Below are positions 1-10,679 of a stretch of 64,000 bases of DNA, in pieces. The DNA lies in assembly GCA_963377175.1 (NCBI GenBank), contig CAUJNA010003811.1, positions 313,958 to 377,957 of the forward strand. Reading direction: 5' to 3'. A program made the translations under genes and the position numbers. How positions within the stretch are numbered: position 1 is the stretch's first letter; each line of letters starts with the position of its first letter. The stretch comes from Effrenium voratum (Eukaryota; Sar; Dinophyceae; Suessiales; Symbiodiniaceae). The notes below the pieces were generated by a model that saw nothing but the letters and a program-made list of their open reading frames with translations, made no database searches and had not been told where the DNA came from.

Positions 1-804
1 TGCCTAATTAAAAGGTCGAAAACGCGCGCATGCATGTGCACACTTTTCGTATTTGCGCGCAATTGCGGATATTTGCGCGATAGTACCGGATTTTTGCGCG
101 CAAATTGCGGGCTGGCAAGTCGCCGAAAATCGACTAATTTCACCTATAGGCGAGTTGTCTCAACAACAAGTGTGGCGCAAGCACAGTTCTGGAGCAAACC
201 GCGGATCCGTGCAAACCCAGGCAATACTTGCGAGCTTGGAGCTATTGACGGAGCCAATCGGGTTGCTAAATCAATGGCCACAAAGTGTCAAGTGCAAGTG
301 ATAGCTGGTACTTGTGCCGGGTGCCATGCGTGCTACAAACTTCCTGCCTAAAGGCTTGGGTGGAGACAAAAGAAGAGCTAGATATGCTGTAAACATCAAG
401 GACTTCAACAAACAGCTGCGCCGGCACGGGCACGAGCATCGCAGCATCAATTGTTTCCACAAGTAGTACCGACTTTGTGACTACCAGAGGAGTTTCATCC
501 GAAAAGTGCGCAAATCCCTCAAAAGTGCGCAAATTCCAAAAAAGCGCGCAAAGACACCACAAAACACGCAAACAAGCATTTGAGCAGAAAAAAGGTGCGC
601 AAACGAAGATTCAGGGCAAAGTGGGCTGCGTCCTCGCAGGCCACCAACAATTCCAGCGTCCTTCCCATCGACAGTCTGGTGAATTTCGCTCACTACGACC
701 GCACCCATGTGAGCAAAACATGTTGCAGTAGTTCGTCTAATTCCACGGAGGGGGCCTTGCCTGGTCCTTCCTGCCATTCAGCATCTCAGTCCTGATTTGC
801 TCCG
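1..804. other. No exon recognised; GCGCAAA-rich DNA
   Basis: I see no convincing exon here. Two patches (about 30-110 and 500-600) carry many copies of short motifs built on TTTGCGCGCAA and GTGCGCAAA, some palindromic. Similar GCGCAAA-rich DNA recurs around 8,290-8,350 and 10,680-11,500. This could be intergenic DNA downstream of the terminal exon at 805-959, but nothing in the sequence proves a function. Confidence 0.4.
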
Positions 805-959
805 TCACGCACGCCCAGGAGCGTGCTTCTGGAGCTTTTTGCGCAACAGGCGGTTTGTAACGTTCACAAAGTCCTTCTCCGCAGGTCGCCCCACTGGAGT
901 GACCTGCAGGTCCGCCGCAGGAGGGGGCAGCCATTTCAGCGTCACATGTGGCCGTGTGG
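805..959 (-). CDS. Terminal exon of an unidentified minus-strand gene
   Basis: On the minus strand an acceptor (CTACCAG at 960-966) is followed by 155 nt of open frame ending in TGA at 805-807. The reading includes HVTLKWLPPPAADLQVTPVG and then a lysine/arginine-rich helix (VNVTNRLLRKKLQKHAPGRA) just before the stop. A nearby alternative acceptor is GCAG at about 974. Composition and GC-rich third positions look coding, but I recognise no family. It could be the cytoplasmic end of the membrane protein at 6.6-7.3 kb, which is the next minus-strand gene upstream; no linking exon was found, so that is a guess. Confidence 0.45.
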
Positions 960-1401
960 CTGGTAGACAACGACCTGCAATTCCAGGTCGTGACTCAAGT
1001 GGTTTAGACTATGAGCTTGGGCCAACTGCGTCAGAAGGGGCCTTTCACGCACGGTGGCCAATCGCCCTGTTTTGCGCATGCAGCGCACACAGCCGCACAC
1101 TGGCGCACACACCCCTGCAGTTCAAGCTGCCTAGAACACGTGTCATACAAAGCTGTGTGATACCTGCAAAGCCAAGCCAAAGCCCTGCAATGCATAGGAA
1201 AGCAGCCCATTCGCCGGGACACATCCACAGGGGGGGGGGGCGGACCTTGGGAGCGGGTATTGAGGAGAGCCTAACGATACCAATGCAACCTTCCTGAGGA
1301 AACCCTGGTCCAGCGGGGTTGGGCACAAACCACCGCTCGCCCTGGGGCATTCCATAAATCAGGAACCCCGCAGAGGCAAACCATCGAGGGATGAACTTGT
1401 T

Positions 1402-1526
1402 TGGCCACAGGTCAAAATCCCGTAGCCCCAGTGAACATCCCAACAATCCCCACTAAAATAGGTTCTAAACAGTTCTAAAATGGGTGCACCCACCCCAAAA
1501 TGGTACCATTGGTTTTGACCCACATG
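1402..1526. repeat. Introner-like inverted repeat, family A
   Basis: About 125 bp bounded by GGCCACAGGTCAAAATCC on the left and GGTTTTGACCCACATGCC on the right, that is, inverted ends sharing GGTCAAAAnCC. The interior has CCCCACTAAAATAGG and AAAATGGGTG. Copies of the same design lie at about 14,099, 48,034 and 54,600, usually beside exons. No protein is encoded. Confidence 0.6.
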
Positions 1527-2194
1527 CCTCAACACTAGAGCGTGCGCCAATGGCATTAAACTCAATTCTGCACTCAATCATTGCTAAAACTTTGCCAAGA
1601 ATGCAACCATCCGCTTCTCGAGTGGATGGGTCGGACATATCCAGACTTTACGCGAATCACTACTTTGTCATCTTCCCTACTCCCCTGCAGATTAACTTGT
1701 ACACACACACAAAACCATCATTTGTAGGGCAATCTCCTTTTTGGGGACCTTGCTTTTACTTGGTTCCATGTGATCCAAAGCAGGTGTAAACATTGACGTC
1801 CTTTTGGGACACTAGATGGCAATAGAACACAATTGGCCACAAACTGAATCCAGTGGAATCCTATCAACCAAACTTATCGAAAGAGGGCACCCACCAGCTT
1901 GTCCCCAAAACGCGTGGTTTCCCGTTTTCCTTTCAGAACTCCCACGCAAACCCTACGACCGACTCCTTGGGCCCGGCGTCTCTCGTCTGGTGCCCTCCCC
2001 ACCATAGCCTGAAGCCAATGGGGTCTCTCCGTTTCACCTATCTTTTGGTGTTTGGATGGTCGCAAAGGTTTCTCTTTTGGCCTCCCATGAAACCAGGCAG
2101 TAGAGCCACCTACAAAGCGTGGACAATAGGATTTTCTCCCGCTGCTCAACTGAGGCATGCACCAGCTATGGAAACATGATGGGCTCCCCTCCAC

Positions 2195-4342
2195 AAATAA
2201 ATGGGGAACCCTTTTTTCTCACCCTCCAAACCTTTTTTTTCAACCCTTCCCTGTTTTTTCAACCCTGCATCCTTTCTATTTAACCCTCCCCCCGTTTTTT
2301 TAAACCCTCCCCCCTTCTTTTTTAACCCTCCCCCCTTTCTTTCTGACCCTCCACCTCTTCCTTTTAACCCTCCATTTCTTTTTTGCCAACCCTGTGGCCG
2401 AAGTTTGCGGCAACTGCACTAAGCAACGGTCCAGGGTTGGGTTGGTTTAGGAGCGGCTTTGGATTTAGGGTTTGTTTAGGGTGGGTTCGGGCGGGGGGGG
2501 TAGGTGGGTTTAGGGTTGGTTTCGGATGGGAAGGGTGGATTTAAGGGTTTAGAGGCGGGGTAGGGTTTGTTGAGCAAGTTTGTGGTCGGTTTAAGTTTAA
2601 GGTTGGTTTCGAGCAGGTCTGTGCTGGGTATATGGTGGGTTTAAAGTTGGATGAGGGTGGTTTTGGGCTTGGAGAATGGGTCTACAGCGGGTTTAGGATG
2701 GATTTAGGGTTGGTTCGGGGGGGGTTAGAATGGGTTTAGGGTGAGGTCAGGCTTGGGATTAATGTTGGATTTACATGGTGTTAGCTTAGGGTGGGATTAG
2801 AATCTGTTTGAGGTGGGTTTGGGGTCGGCTTCGGGTGTAGAGTTGGATTAGGTAGATTTAGAGCAGGATTTCGGTGGGTTTGTGTTTGGTTTAGGTGGTC
2901 TCGAGTAGGTCTGTGGTGGCTGTAGGGTTGGCTTAGGGTTGGTGTAGGGTTGGTTCAGGGCGGGTTTACGGTTTGTCTATGTCTAGGGTGGAGTTGGGGT
3001 TGCGCTAGGGGAGGCTTGGGGTCGCTCAAGGGTGGCTTAGGGTTGATTTGGGGTGGCTTGATTTCAGGTGGGCTTAGGGTGTTTAAGGGTATGTTGTTCG
3101 TTTGTTTTGGGTTGGATATAGGTTGGTTCAGGGTTGGTCTGGGATGGTCTAGGGCGGGGTTTGGGGTTGGTTTAGGCTTGGATGTGGATTGGTTTTGCGG
3201 CTGGCCTAGGGATTTAGGGTTGGGCCAAGCTCAGCTTAGAGTCTCAGGGTGCGCTTAGAGTTGGATCAGGGTGGGTTCATGGTTGGTACAGGGTGGGCTT
3301 ATGGTTGGTTTAAGGTTGCTTTGGAGTGGCTCAGGGTTGGTTAGGGTTGGTGTCGGGCTAGGTTGGTTTTGAGTTTAGTGTGGGTTTAGCGTTGTTAGGG
3401 TGGGGATTTAGGGTTGTTTTTGGGTGAGTTTAGGGTGGGTGCAAGGTTGGTTTAGGGTTGGTTTTCGCTGGGCTTGAGTTTAAGGTTGGTTTTCGGGGTG
3501 GTTCGTGATTGGTTAAAGCTGGTTTAGAGTGGGTTTAGGATTGGGTTAGGATTGGCTTAGGGTCGTTTTCGGGTTGAGGGTTGGTTTTGGGTCGGTGGGT
3601 CTGTTCAGGTTGGTTTAGGTTGGGCTTAGGGTTGCATTAAGGCTAGATTAGGGTGGGATTGGGGTTTAGGCGAGTTTAGGGTGGGTTTTTTGTTGGCTTA
3701 GGCTAAGCTTAAGGTGGGATTATGGTTGGATCAAGGTTCGGGTGGGTTTAGAGTTCGTGTAGGGTGGGTTTAGGGTGGGTGCAGGACTGGCTTGTTGGTT
3801 TAGGGTTTGGGATTGGTTAGGGGTGGGTTATGTATGCTTTAGGGTGGTTTCGAGTAGGTCTGTGGTGCTTGCGGTGGGTTTAGGGTTGGACAAAAGACGT
3901 TTCTGGCTTGCCTGCAGTTTAGGGGGTGTTGTGTAGGGTGGGTTTGGGGTGGGTTTGGGGTGGGTTTGGGCGTGTTTGGCTGGTTTGAGATGGATTTAGA
4001 GATTCTGAGGGTTCGCAAGGTTTGGCTTAGGGCGGGCCTAGGGTTGGTTTGGGTTGGGTTGGGTGCGGGGCAGGCTTAGGTTGCTTTAGGTTTAGGGTGA
4101 GAAAAACAAGGTTGCGGGGTGAAACAAGCAAGCTCGCGGGTGGAAAAAACAAGGCGGAGGGTGAACAAAAACAAGGCAAAGGGTGAAAAAACAAGGTGAG
4201 GGGTTGAAAAGAATGGATTTCTCAGGGTTGGAGAAACAAGGTTCCCGCCGACGGTTCCCAAGCAGGGTTTGAGGGTTGAAAAAAAAGGAAGGGTTAAAAA
4301 AACAAGCTCGGAGGGTGAAAAAAAAGGGAGCCCCAAATAAAT
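2195..4342. mobile_element. 2.1-kb DNA transposon-like element with 8-bp target duplication
   Basis: The element proper is 2,203-4,334. Its left end begins GGGGAACCCTTTTTTCTCAC and its right end, reverse-complemented, begins GGGGCTCCCTTTTTTTTCAC; 22 of the first 25 bases agree. It is flanked by identical 8-bp copies of AAATAAAT (2,195-2,202 and 4,335-4,342), the size of duplication made by hAT-type transposases. The subterminal 200 bp on each side are mirror-image runs of ACCCTCC plus poly-T/poly-A. The core (2,430-4,090) is degenerate GGGTTTAGGGTTGG-like DNA. No transposase frame exists, so it must be non-autonomous. The superfamily is inferred only from the duplication length. Confidence 0.75.
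2430..4090 (+). repeat. Degenerate telomere-like G-rich repeat core
   Basis: About 1.65 kb dominated by variants of GGGTTTAGGG, GGGTTGG and TTAGGGTGGG on the plus strand, with no fixed unit length. TTTAGGG is the telomere repeat of plants, dinoflagellates and chromerids, so this resembles old interstitial telomeric DNA. It lies wholly inside the inverted-repeat element, so a chromosome end here is unlikely. It is strongly G-biased and could form G-quadruplexes. Confidence 0.65.
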
Positions 4343-4534
4343 TCCTGCACAAGAAAGGGGGCCCAGTAGTTCGTATATCCCTTGCTAATGTTTGACCATT
4401 TAAAGCCGAAACTCTAAACAGTTGAAAGTCTAAGGGCTGGGAAACGCCAAGCTGAGAAAATTGCTTGGATGGCTTCGTGGATCCGTCTATATAGGATAGA
4501 AAAAGAGACTAAACAAAAATGCACTAAACAAAAG

Positions 4535-4582
4535 CAGGGAGAAGAGCAGGGAGAAGAGCAGGGAGAAGAGCAGGGAGAATCC
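4535..4582 (+). repeat. 11-bp tandem repeat
   Basis: Four copies of an 11-bp unit (GGGAGAAGAGCA, shifting start) in direct tandem. The only frames across it give Glu/Gln or Ser/Pro/Cys runs with no coding context. Confidence 0.8.
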
Positions 4583-6390
4583 ACAAAGCATATCTCCAAA
4601 CCAGTTCGTAGAACACTCATCAATGAACACCAAGTAGCCCAGGCAAGCCAAACCCTGCGTTTTTCGACCCAGCCTGTTTGTTGGGCCCACAAGCCAAAAG
4701 GTAATATGGGAAGAAACAGGTTGGGGGCTGGGTTGGACAGAACATTCAACGCAGCAACAGCCAACCCGAGATTGACATGGCCCAACGTGCGATCTCTTTG
4801 ACCCACCCAACGGGGAAAGGCCCAAGCGTGTCCCCGTGTCTACAATTCGCACCAACACACTCTGGGTCTCCCTTCACGCCAAGGTCACAATGCCCGTGGC
4901 AGCTGTGAACCGGCGCGCCTCGCGGCTTCCAACATGGAGCGCGTGGAAGGGGTGCAAACCCCGTTCTCGAGGAATCCTTTTTTTTTTGGATTCCCGTTTT
5001 GTCGGTTCCAATCTGCAGAAAAGTTTGGTAGTGGTTCCTTTGGTGAAGTTGGTACGAGTATGTGTGGGGTTTCTTGCAAGAATATGGACATCTGCCACCA
5101 GGTTTTGGGGGGCTTCCCAATTGAAGACACACCTACACATAGACATGTGGGTGTGCGTCTTGGTGAGTTCGTACCTGGTGAGTTCGCCATAGATTGCCCG
5201 ATTTCTGTTTCAACCCTTTGACCCGCCTGGGTGTAAAAAAGAAGCCCCCTTCATTGCCTGAGTGCATTGGCCGGACATGCACAACATAGTTGATTCTCAC
5301 TAGTACGCTCTGCCCAGATGTGCGACCGGAGAAGTGAGTGTTAGAGGCGTTCTAGACTTCTAGGCCTCTCTCATTTGCAACCTGGAAGGGATGCAAGAAA
5401 TAAACCCTGACATAAACCAAAATGCATACAATATGATTGCTACATTGCGCTATGATTTCCCATCCTAGAATGAGCTGTGTCTAACATCTGATGTTTTTGT
5501 GTAATCAAAAGGTTCGACCCAACAAAAACAAAAGAACAAAACATAAATATGAGACACGCCGCATCTGTACCCTCGCAAACCTTGGGAAGCCTGTGCTAAA
5601 GTTAGTTTGGAGCTTGGGGCCCTTTAAGTGACAGTGGTTGGTGTCGCCCTCCCGTCCGGAATGAACGTGCCTCGGTCTCGATCTGCGCCTCAGTCGAGAT
5701 AAGGCGAGCAGGCTTGCTTCTTGGGGAGTTCTGACCTTCTTTCAAGGGCGGCTGCTCCCTCGGCCAGGCCCCCAGATATCCGAAGGCGCCTGGAGGGAAG
5801 AGGGGGGGTTCGAGCCGGGTATCTGCCGGACCCCAAAAAGTTGTTAGCAAGTTGCACCTCATTACCCGGTACCCGCACCCAAAATAGACGAAACTCGACC
5901 TCCCCTGGGCTCTCCTGAAAGAGGCGCGCGGCCCTCAACGCCTGCCAACAAACGGGCTCGTTTTTTCTGGCATCAGAGTCGGTGGCTCGCCTGCATCGCA
6001 TCTGTTCTGACTTCTCAGGACCTCTGACCAGTGGACCTTGGATTAAATCTGACAAATTGGAAGACCGACTTGAACCATCCAACGGCCCTGGTCCTTTGAT
6101 CCTGAGCCACATCTTTGCCAAAAACATCGTCGGGGCGCCTGCCCGGCGAAGCAGCACAGACACCCGGCTCAGCCAAAGCCGATGCAGAAACTCGGTTTGG
6201 CAGCCGCTGCTGCAAGGCCTCACGCTGGAGTGGCCCTTGCTGTCCAAAGCATTTCGCAACAGGTTTGTGATTTGGGCAGTGTTTTTGTTGGTGCTCGGAA
6301 ACCGCCAACCAACATATTTTGCTGCCGAGCCTTGGCCTCTGGATGGATCTGGCGCAGGCCTTGCCAGAAGCCGTACAGCCGAGCTACTTA
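4583..6390. other. Stretch without a confident exon
   Basis: Several GC-rich patches (4,890-4,960; 5,700-5,950; 6,120-6,260) give short open frames on both strands, but none has a clean splice pair or recognisable motif. The patch near 4,800-4,960 reads on the minus strand as a cysteine-rich segment (SCHGHCDLGVKGDPEC), possibly a decayed exon. At 5,808-5,820 GGGTTCGAGCCGGG resembles a tRNA B box, with no matching A box seen. Confidence 0.3.
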
Positions 6391-6628
6391 AGCTTGGAAA
6401 GGCAGACGTGAAGTGGCACGTCCTGAAGGAGCTTGCTGCTCTTCAGGGGGGCTTGCTTGGATCACTTTGTCGTACTTTCCACGCTTCAGGCTACGGTTCT
6501 TCTCCAGAGGCTTGGAGAAGAACCGTAGCCTGAAGCGTGGAAAGTACGACAAAGTGATCCAAGTAAACCCCCCTGAAGAGCAGCAAGCTCCTTCAGGACG
6601 TGCCACTTCACGTCTGCCTTTCCAAACT
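6391..6628. repeat. Near-perfect palindrome with 116-bp arms
   Basis: Arms 6,391-6,506 and 6,513-6,628 are reverse complements with only about three mismatches, separated by a 6-bp spacer. Either strand therefore encodes nearly the same peptide (ADVKWHVLKELAALQGG). On the minus strand the right arm continues the frame that carries the transmembrane segment of the protein at 6.6-7.3 kb, so the arm looks like coding sequence plus an inverted copy of itself. It would extrude as a long hairpin. It may be a foldback rearrangement, or an assembly artefact from a fold-back read. Confidence 0.85.
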
Positions 6629-6639
6629 TTTTACCAGCA

Positions 6640-6888
6640 GCTTGACTCTTTAAATGGGAACGTGCTTCTCGTGACAGCCACGCCATGCCAGCCAGGCCGA
6701 GGCCGACCGCGGCCACGGCTGCACCAACGCCCCAGGTGCAACGTGCCTTCTTGCAACACTTCCTGGCACTTCTTGCACTCGCCCTTGATAGCATAATTCC
6801 CAGCGGCGCAGGCAGCACACAGGACCCCAAGTTCGTCCTCAGGGCGAGCGCCTGAAGAATTTCGGGCTTTGACCTTGAACCCTGCAGA
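6640..6888 (-). pseudogene. Cysteine-rich plus transmembrane exon, apparently frameshifted
   Basis: After the acceptor CCAAG (6,889-6,893) the minus strand reads SAGFKVKARNSSGARPEDEL, then VLCAACAAGNYAIKGECKKC. The C-x2-C-x2-G-x-Y spacing resembles the ephrin-receptor-like (GCC2/GCC3) cysteine motif common in protist surface proteins. Past the last CxxC the same frame becomes arginine-rich, but the next frame gives a typical membrane helix (GVGAAVAAVGLGLAGMAWL) and a basic stop-transfer stretch (SREARSHLKS). So one frameshift separates ectodomain and helix. It may be a decayed gene or an indel error; a small missed intron is less likely. The shifted frame runs straight into the palindrome. 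Confidence 0.6.
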
Positions 6889-7119
6889 CTTGGCCACGCT
6901 GCCATAACTTGGTCGCAGCTAGATTTGGGGGGGGGAGCCACGCGATGGAAAAAAATAGTACTCCCGGATATGGGCTTCTCAAAAATCGGTTTTAGTATAG
7001 GGGGAACGTGTAGCATTAGGGAGAACGGATTATGCCGATGAAGTGCCAAGTGTACAGAGAAAAACATCGTTTCTGTTTCCTATCAGATGCGTTTCCTATC
7101 CAGATGTCTGCGGTCAGTC

Positions 7120-7296
7120 CTCCGTGGACAAGGAGGTGGCATTCAGGCAGCTGCCCGTACCATGCAAAGCATTGTTGTAGCAGCCCTTCATCACCACATT
7201 GCCGGACACTGTCACGCCGTCTGTCACTTGGAGGCAAGCCTGCGCCGCCGAAAGGAAGACGGCTGCGAAAACCCACGGAAATGGGCACAGCAACAT
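7120..7296 (-). CDS. First exon: signal peptide and start of a secreted/membrane protein
   Basis: The chosen ATG (7,294-7,296) begins MLLCPFPWVFAAVFLSAAQA, a textbook signal peptide with likely cleavage after AQA. It continues CLQVTDGVTVSGNVVMKGCY and a cysteine/asparagine-rich stretch ending in TSLSTE. A GA-type donor (GAG then GACTGA) would end the exon in phase 0, matching the phase of the exon at 6,888. Upstream in-frame residues are rejected because they overlap an introner-like TTTTGGTTTTCC motif. Family unknown; probably cell-surface or secreted. Confidence 0.6.
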
Positions 7297-7429
7297 GCGA
7301 ATTGCTTCTTTCACCCGTGTAGAATTAAGCTCCCACAGAAAGGTGTTTCGGTTTTCCTGGTGCTCCAATCCGATCGCTTGGGTCCGTGTCAACATCTGTT
7401 GACCCCGTTTTCTGGAAAGTTGGACTAGC

Positions 7430-10025
7430 CATTGAAGGCGCGTGCACCATATGGGCGTTTAATTGACCCAGGTAAAGCAAACAAGAAGGCCTTTCCCTTA
7501 AAGATCCTCGCGGGAGATGCTGTCACGGTTATTACCCTAATTTGATGAAACACCCGTTTGCAAAAGGTGTTGGCACCAAAGGATCCTTTCAAGGTGGCTG
7601 TTAAGCAACATGATGGAAAGGCAAGCGACCACCCTAAAGCAACCATGAAAAGGCAACACACCGTGCCAGGTCATGGCGAAGCTGCACACGCAAGCAATCA
7701 GTTGGCCAGCCTGCTTCCGTTACTGGGAGGAAAGAGTCCATGCTGCAACCACAAACCTTTTTATAAATGTCGACTCGACACGTGGGCTCCTCTGCGGGCC
7801 ACTTCAAATCGAAAAAGCAAGTATACAATGTCCTGCCTGGAGTTCCGTCCCAGCGCCAGTGGCGCAGTCCTGCAGATGGAGGCCTTTCTTGGGCACTCGG
7901 TACGAGCCCGTCGTCAGCCGCGGGAGAAACACCGCAGTCATAGAAGAGTGCGTCGAAGCAAATCGTTGCCAGCTGGCTTTGGCCTGTATAAATTTGGAAA
8001 CAGACTGTGGTCTCGACATGAGGAAATGAGTTGACCGCGTTTCACAGCGGGCTCCCGCTGCATCCACCCAAATTGCCGTCGGCACAGATCTGTCAGCTTC
8101 CCGGTGGCCATGGGAAACAAGGGCACGGAGCTTCGGTAGGTCATCTCAAAGAAGCGAAACACTACAACAAAAAAGGCGAAACCAGGGCAGCACTGGAAGG
8201 CTTTGGGTTTCTCAGATGACCAAAGCTCGCTTTGGAGGACTCCTGTTTGCGATGGGCTTGACACTCAAGTGGCTGCGAGTGGCTGCAAGTGTGCCGCGTC
8301 AATTCAACGCACCGCACGCGAACTCAATTCAACTTTGCGCAAATTCACTTGAAACCAATCAGGAACCAAAACGAAACAAAGCTTACACTCCCTCAGTCAT
8401 TGCCCGCAACTAAAAGACATATTATCTTAAAGTTTGCGCCACAAATACCAAAAATGAGATGTGCTTTGACCATGGCACGATATGGCACGCGTGATACAAC
8501 TTCAAAAGAGAACCCCAGGTTGGAATCGCGGCTTGCGTCCACGCCGGCTGTCATGAAGAATGAGGCCATCACCGCAGATTCTTCACCCGCGACTCGCAAC
8601 AAACGAGGCAATTCCCTAAACAAGACGCTGCAAACTCTGAACCGGATTCTCGGGACTTGTTTCGTGGCATTGACACCAACCTTGCAGGGATCCAGGGTTG
8701 GAGTACACATGCCTTTCCATTCCATCGGTGAATTTACATGACAGAGACATCAATGCGTTCAGGACGAGGTGTGGGAAGCCCTTGACTCCGTTTCTTGGGG
8801 AAAACCTCATATATGGCTGTGGGTTTTGAGCAGCCATATACAGGTTCGAGGGGCCCGACCCACCCGAGCCATATAGGTGGTGTGTCGAGACACCAGGCCC
8901 CATCAAGGCCATGATTCTGCAATGGCCGACCCTCGAACGAAGGGTGACGCATGAACCCCCGAACCAAAGAACCAAATCAAATCTATTCCAGCATAAGGCT
9001 TTGAAAAAGACAAGCAAGGACTGACAGCTGACCTCCTGGACTGGACCGGACAAATGCATAGAGCTTGGGATCTACAAGAGCAACGCCCTGAACAAGGCTG
9101 AACAAGTCGGTCCACACTGTGCAACACGATGGTATGGCCAGCTTCATGATCTCCTGGGGACTGAAAGGCCACAGGCTTTGAAGGTCGACCCAATCCTGGT
9201 TACGCCACCACTTCCGCCGGTACAGCCTTCTGCAGAGGCTAAAGTGTAGTCAAAGAACTCCCTCTTGGGCTGGTGTCGAGATCGTCCAGCGCGGCACCTC
9301 TATCGCAGCCTGAGATTCTGCTGTCGTCATGGTCGGCTTTCCTGCCATCTGTTCGATCTGTTCTTCTTGGACCTCGCCTCCTTGGAACCTCGCCCTTTCT
9401 GACTTTCTCCGGGGCCAGCTACTACGCCACACATCCCGATCAAACCCATTGGGAAACTGACTAGATAGTTTCGGTTCTTCCGGATAGACCATATATGTCT
9501 TGACCCATGTTGGGTCTGCCTCAAAGTGGGGAACCTTTAATTGGAGCTGTTAGAGAGAAGCCAAATAACGATTAAACATATTCAATTTGAGGTGAGACAT
9601 TTCCCTGCGTGGCAGAAAATCCCAAGCCAACTAAACCAACGCTACGAAATCAGAAAGGATCGAAGAGAGCCGAAGAGAAGCGAAGATGACTACCGGTACT
9701 AAATTAGCACGAAGAAATAAAGCAACACAAACCAATACTAGACCAGTACAAAGGCAGCATTGAACAATTCTAGGAAAAACAATTCTATCTGCAAGTACTT
9801 AATAGCACTTAGTCGGAGACCACTTTGGGGGACCTCTGCCCCCGCTGGGAACCCGGAGACGGGCAAACCTCCAGCATCAAAAACAAGGTGAACACCTTCA
9901 CAGCCAAACTCCAACCTTCACGCCGAAAAAATGAACCCCCCCAAACCTTCACAGAACCTTCACAGCAACCTTCTGGGGGTCTGGGGGAAACCAGAGACTG
10001 TCGCGCCTCGTCCGTCATATCGCTC
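7430..10025. other. Stretch without a confident exon
   Basis: If the helicase upstream is complete, its motifs Ib-VI should be here, but I found none. Open frames exist, for example minus 7,804-8,085 (containing GLHLQDCATGAGTELQAG) and minus 9,250-9,492 (containing EVQEEQIEQMAGKP), without clean splice sites. From 9,835 to 9,970 there are purine/CCCC repeats of the introner type. Confidence 0.3.
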
Positions 10026-10070
10026 TGAGCCCCGTGCCGCGAGCTCGCGCGAGGGAGCGATCACAAGGAC
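10026..10070 (-). CDS. DEAD-box helicase exon with motif Ia
   Basis: After the acceptor TTCGCCAG (10,071-10,078) the minus strand reads VLVIAPSRELAARGS, the Ia motif of DEAD-box RNA helicases (APTRELA in most members; Ser for Thr here). It starts in phase 0. The end is placed at a GA donor (GAGCGA), by analogy with other exons of this gene; the true end could be further on. It lies downstream of the Q and I exons in the right order. The 6 kb to the motif I exon is mostly microsatellite and introner DNA. Confidence 0.75.
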
Positions 10071-10679
10071 CTGGCGAAGGGATTTGGACCCCCCTAAAAT
10101 GACCCAAATGGGGTTCCCCCCAAAATGTTGTTTTCCGCCTGCTTCCCTTTTACAACCAGCCAAAGAGGTGTACCCCCAAAATCGATGCCCTTCTCACTGA
10201 TTGGTTTTGACTGGTGGTCAAACGGCCATGGTGTTCGTTTTGCCTCCCGTTTAAACAAAGCCTGAAAAGTAATTGCCCAACTCAACCAATCTTCCAAAGT
10301 CTAGAACGCGGTTGGAGGTGGCATTAAATGGGTCTATCTCAAAAAAAGTGCCTGTTCTACCCGGATGCCAATTGATTGCCCAAGGCTACCGGCGTGCGCG
10401 CAAATCCGTTTAGCTGCCTGGGCCTGTTCCTTTTCTATCTATCCACCTGCCTGCCTATTCTCCCATGCATCTCTGGGGGCATCCATTTATCTACCCGTCT
10501 ACCTATCCATCTGTCAATCCGTCTGCCATCTACGCATCCGTACATCGAACCCACCAGTCGATCTAATTGCCTGCCTACTTGCCCAGCTATCTAGCCATCT
10601 AGCTAAGCTACTCTTTGGTCTCATCTTTCTTTCTACCGCCGTACTCTAACCTAATCCAATGTCTGATCTAGCCCATCCA

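Noticed and set aside
2430..4090. A true telomere
   Set aside because: Repeats are degenerate, lie inside an inverted-repeat element with target duplication, and unique DNA continues on both sides.
9100..9145. Minus-strand TIVLHSVDRLVQ as a divergent helicase motif II
   Set aside because: Lacks both acidic catalytic residues of DEAD and has no splice sites; chance resemblance more likely.
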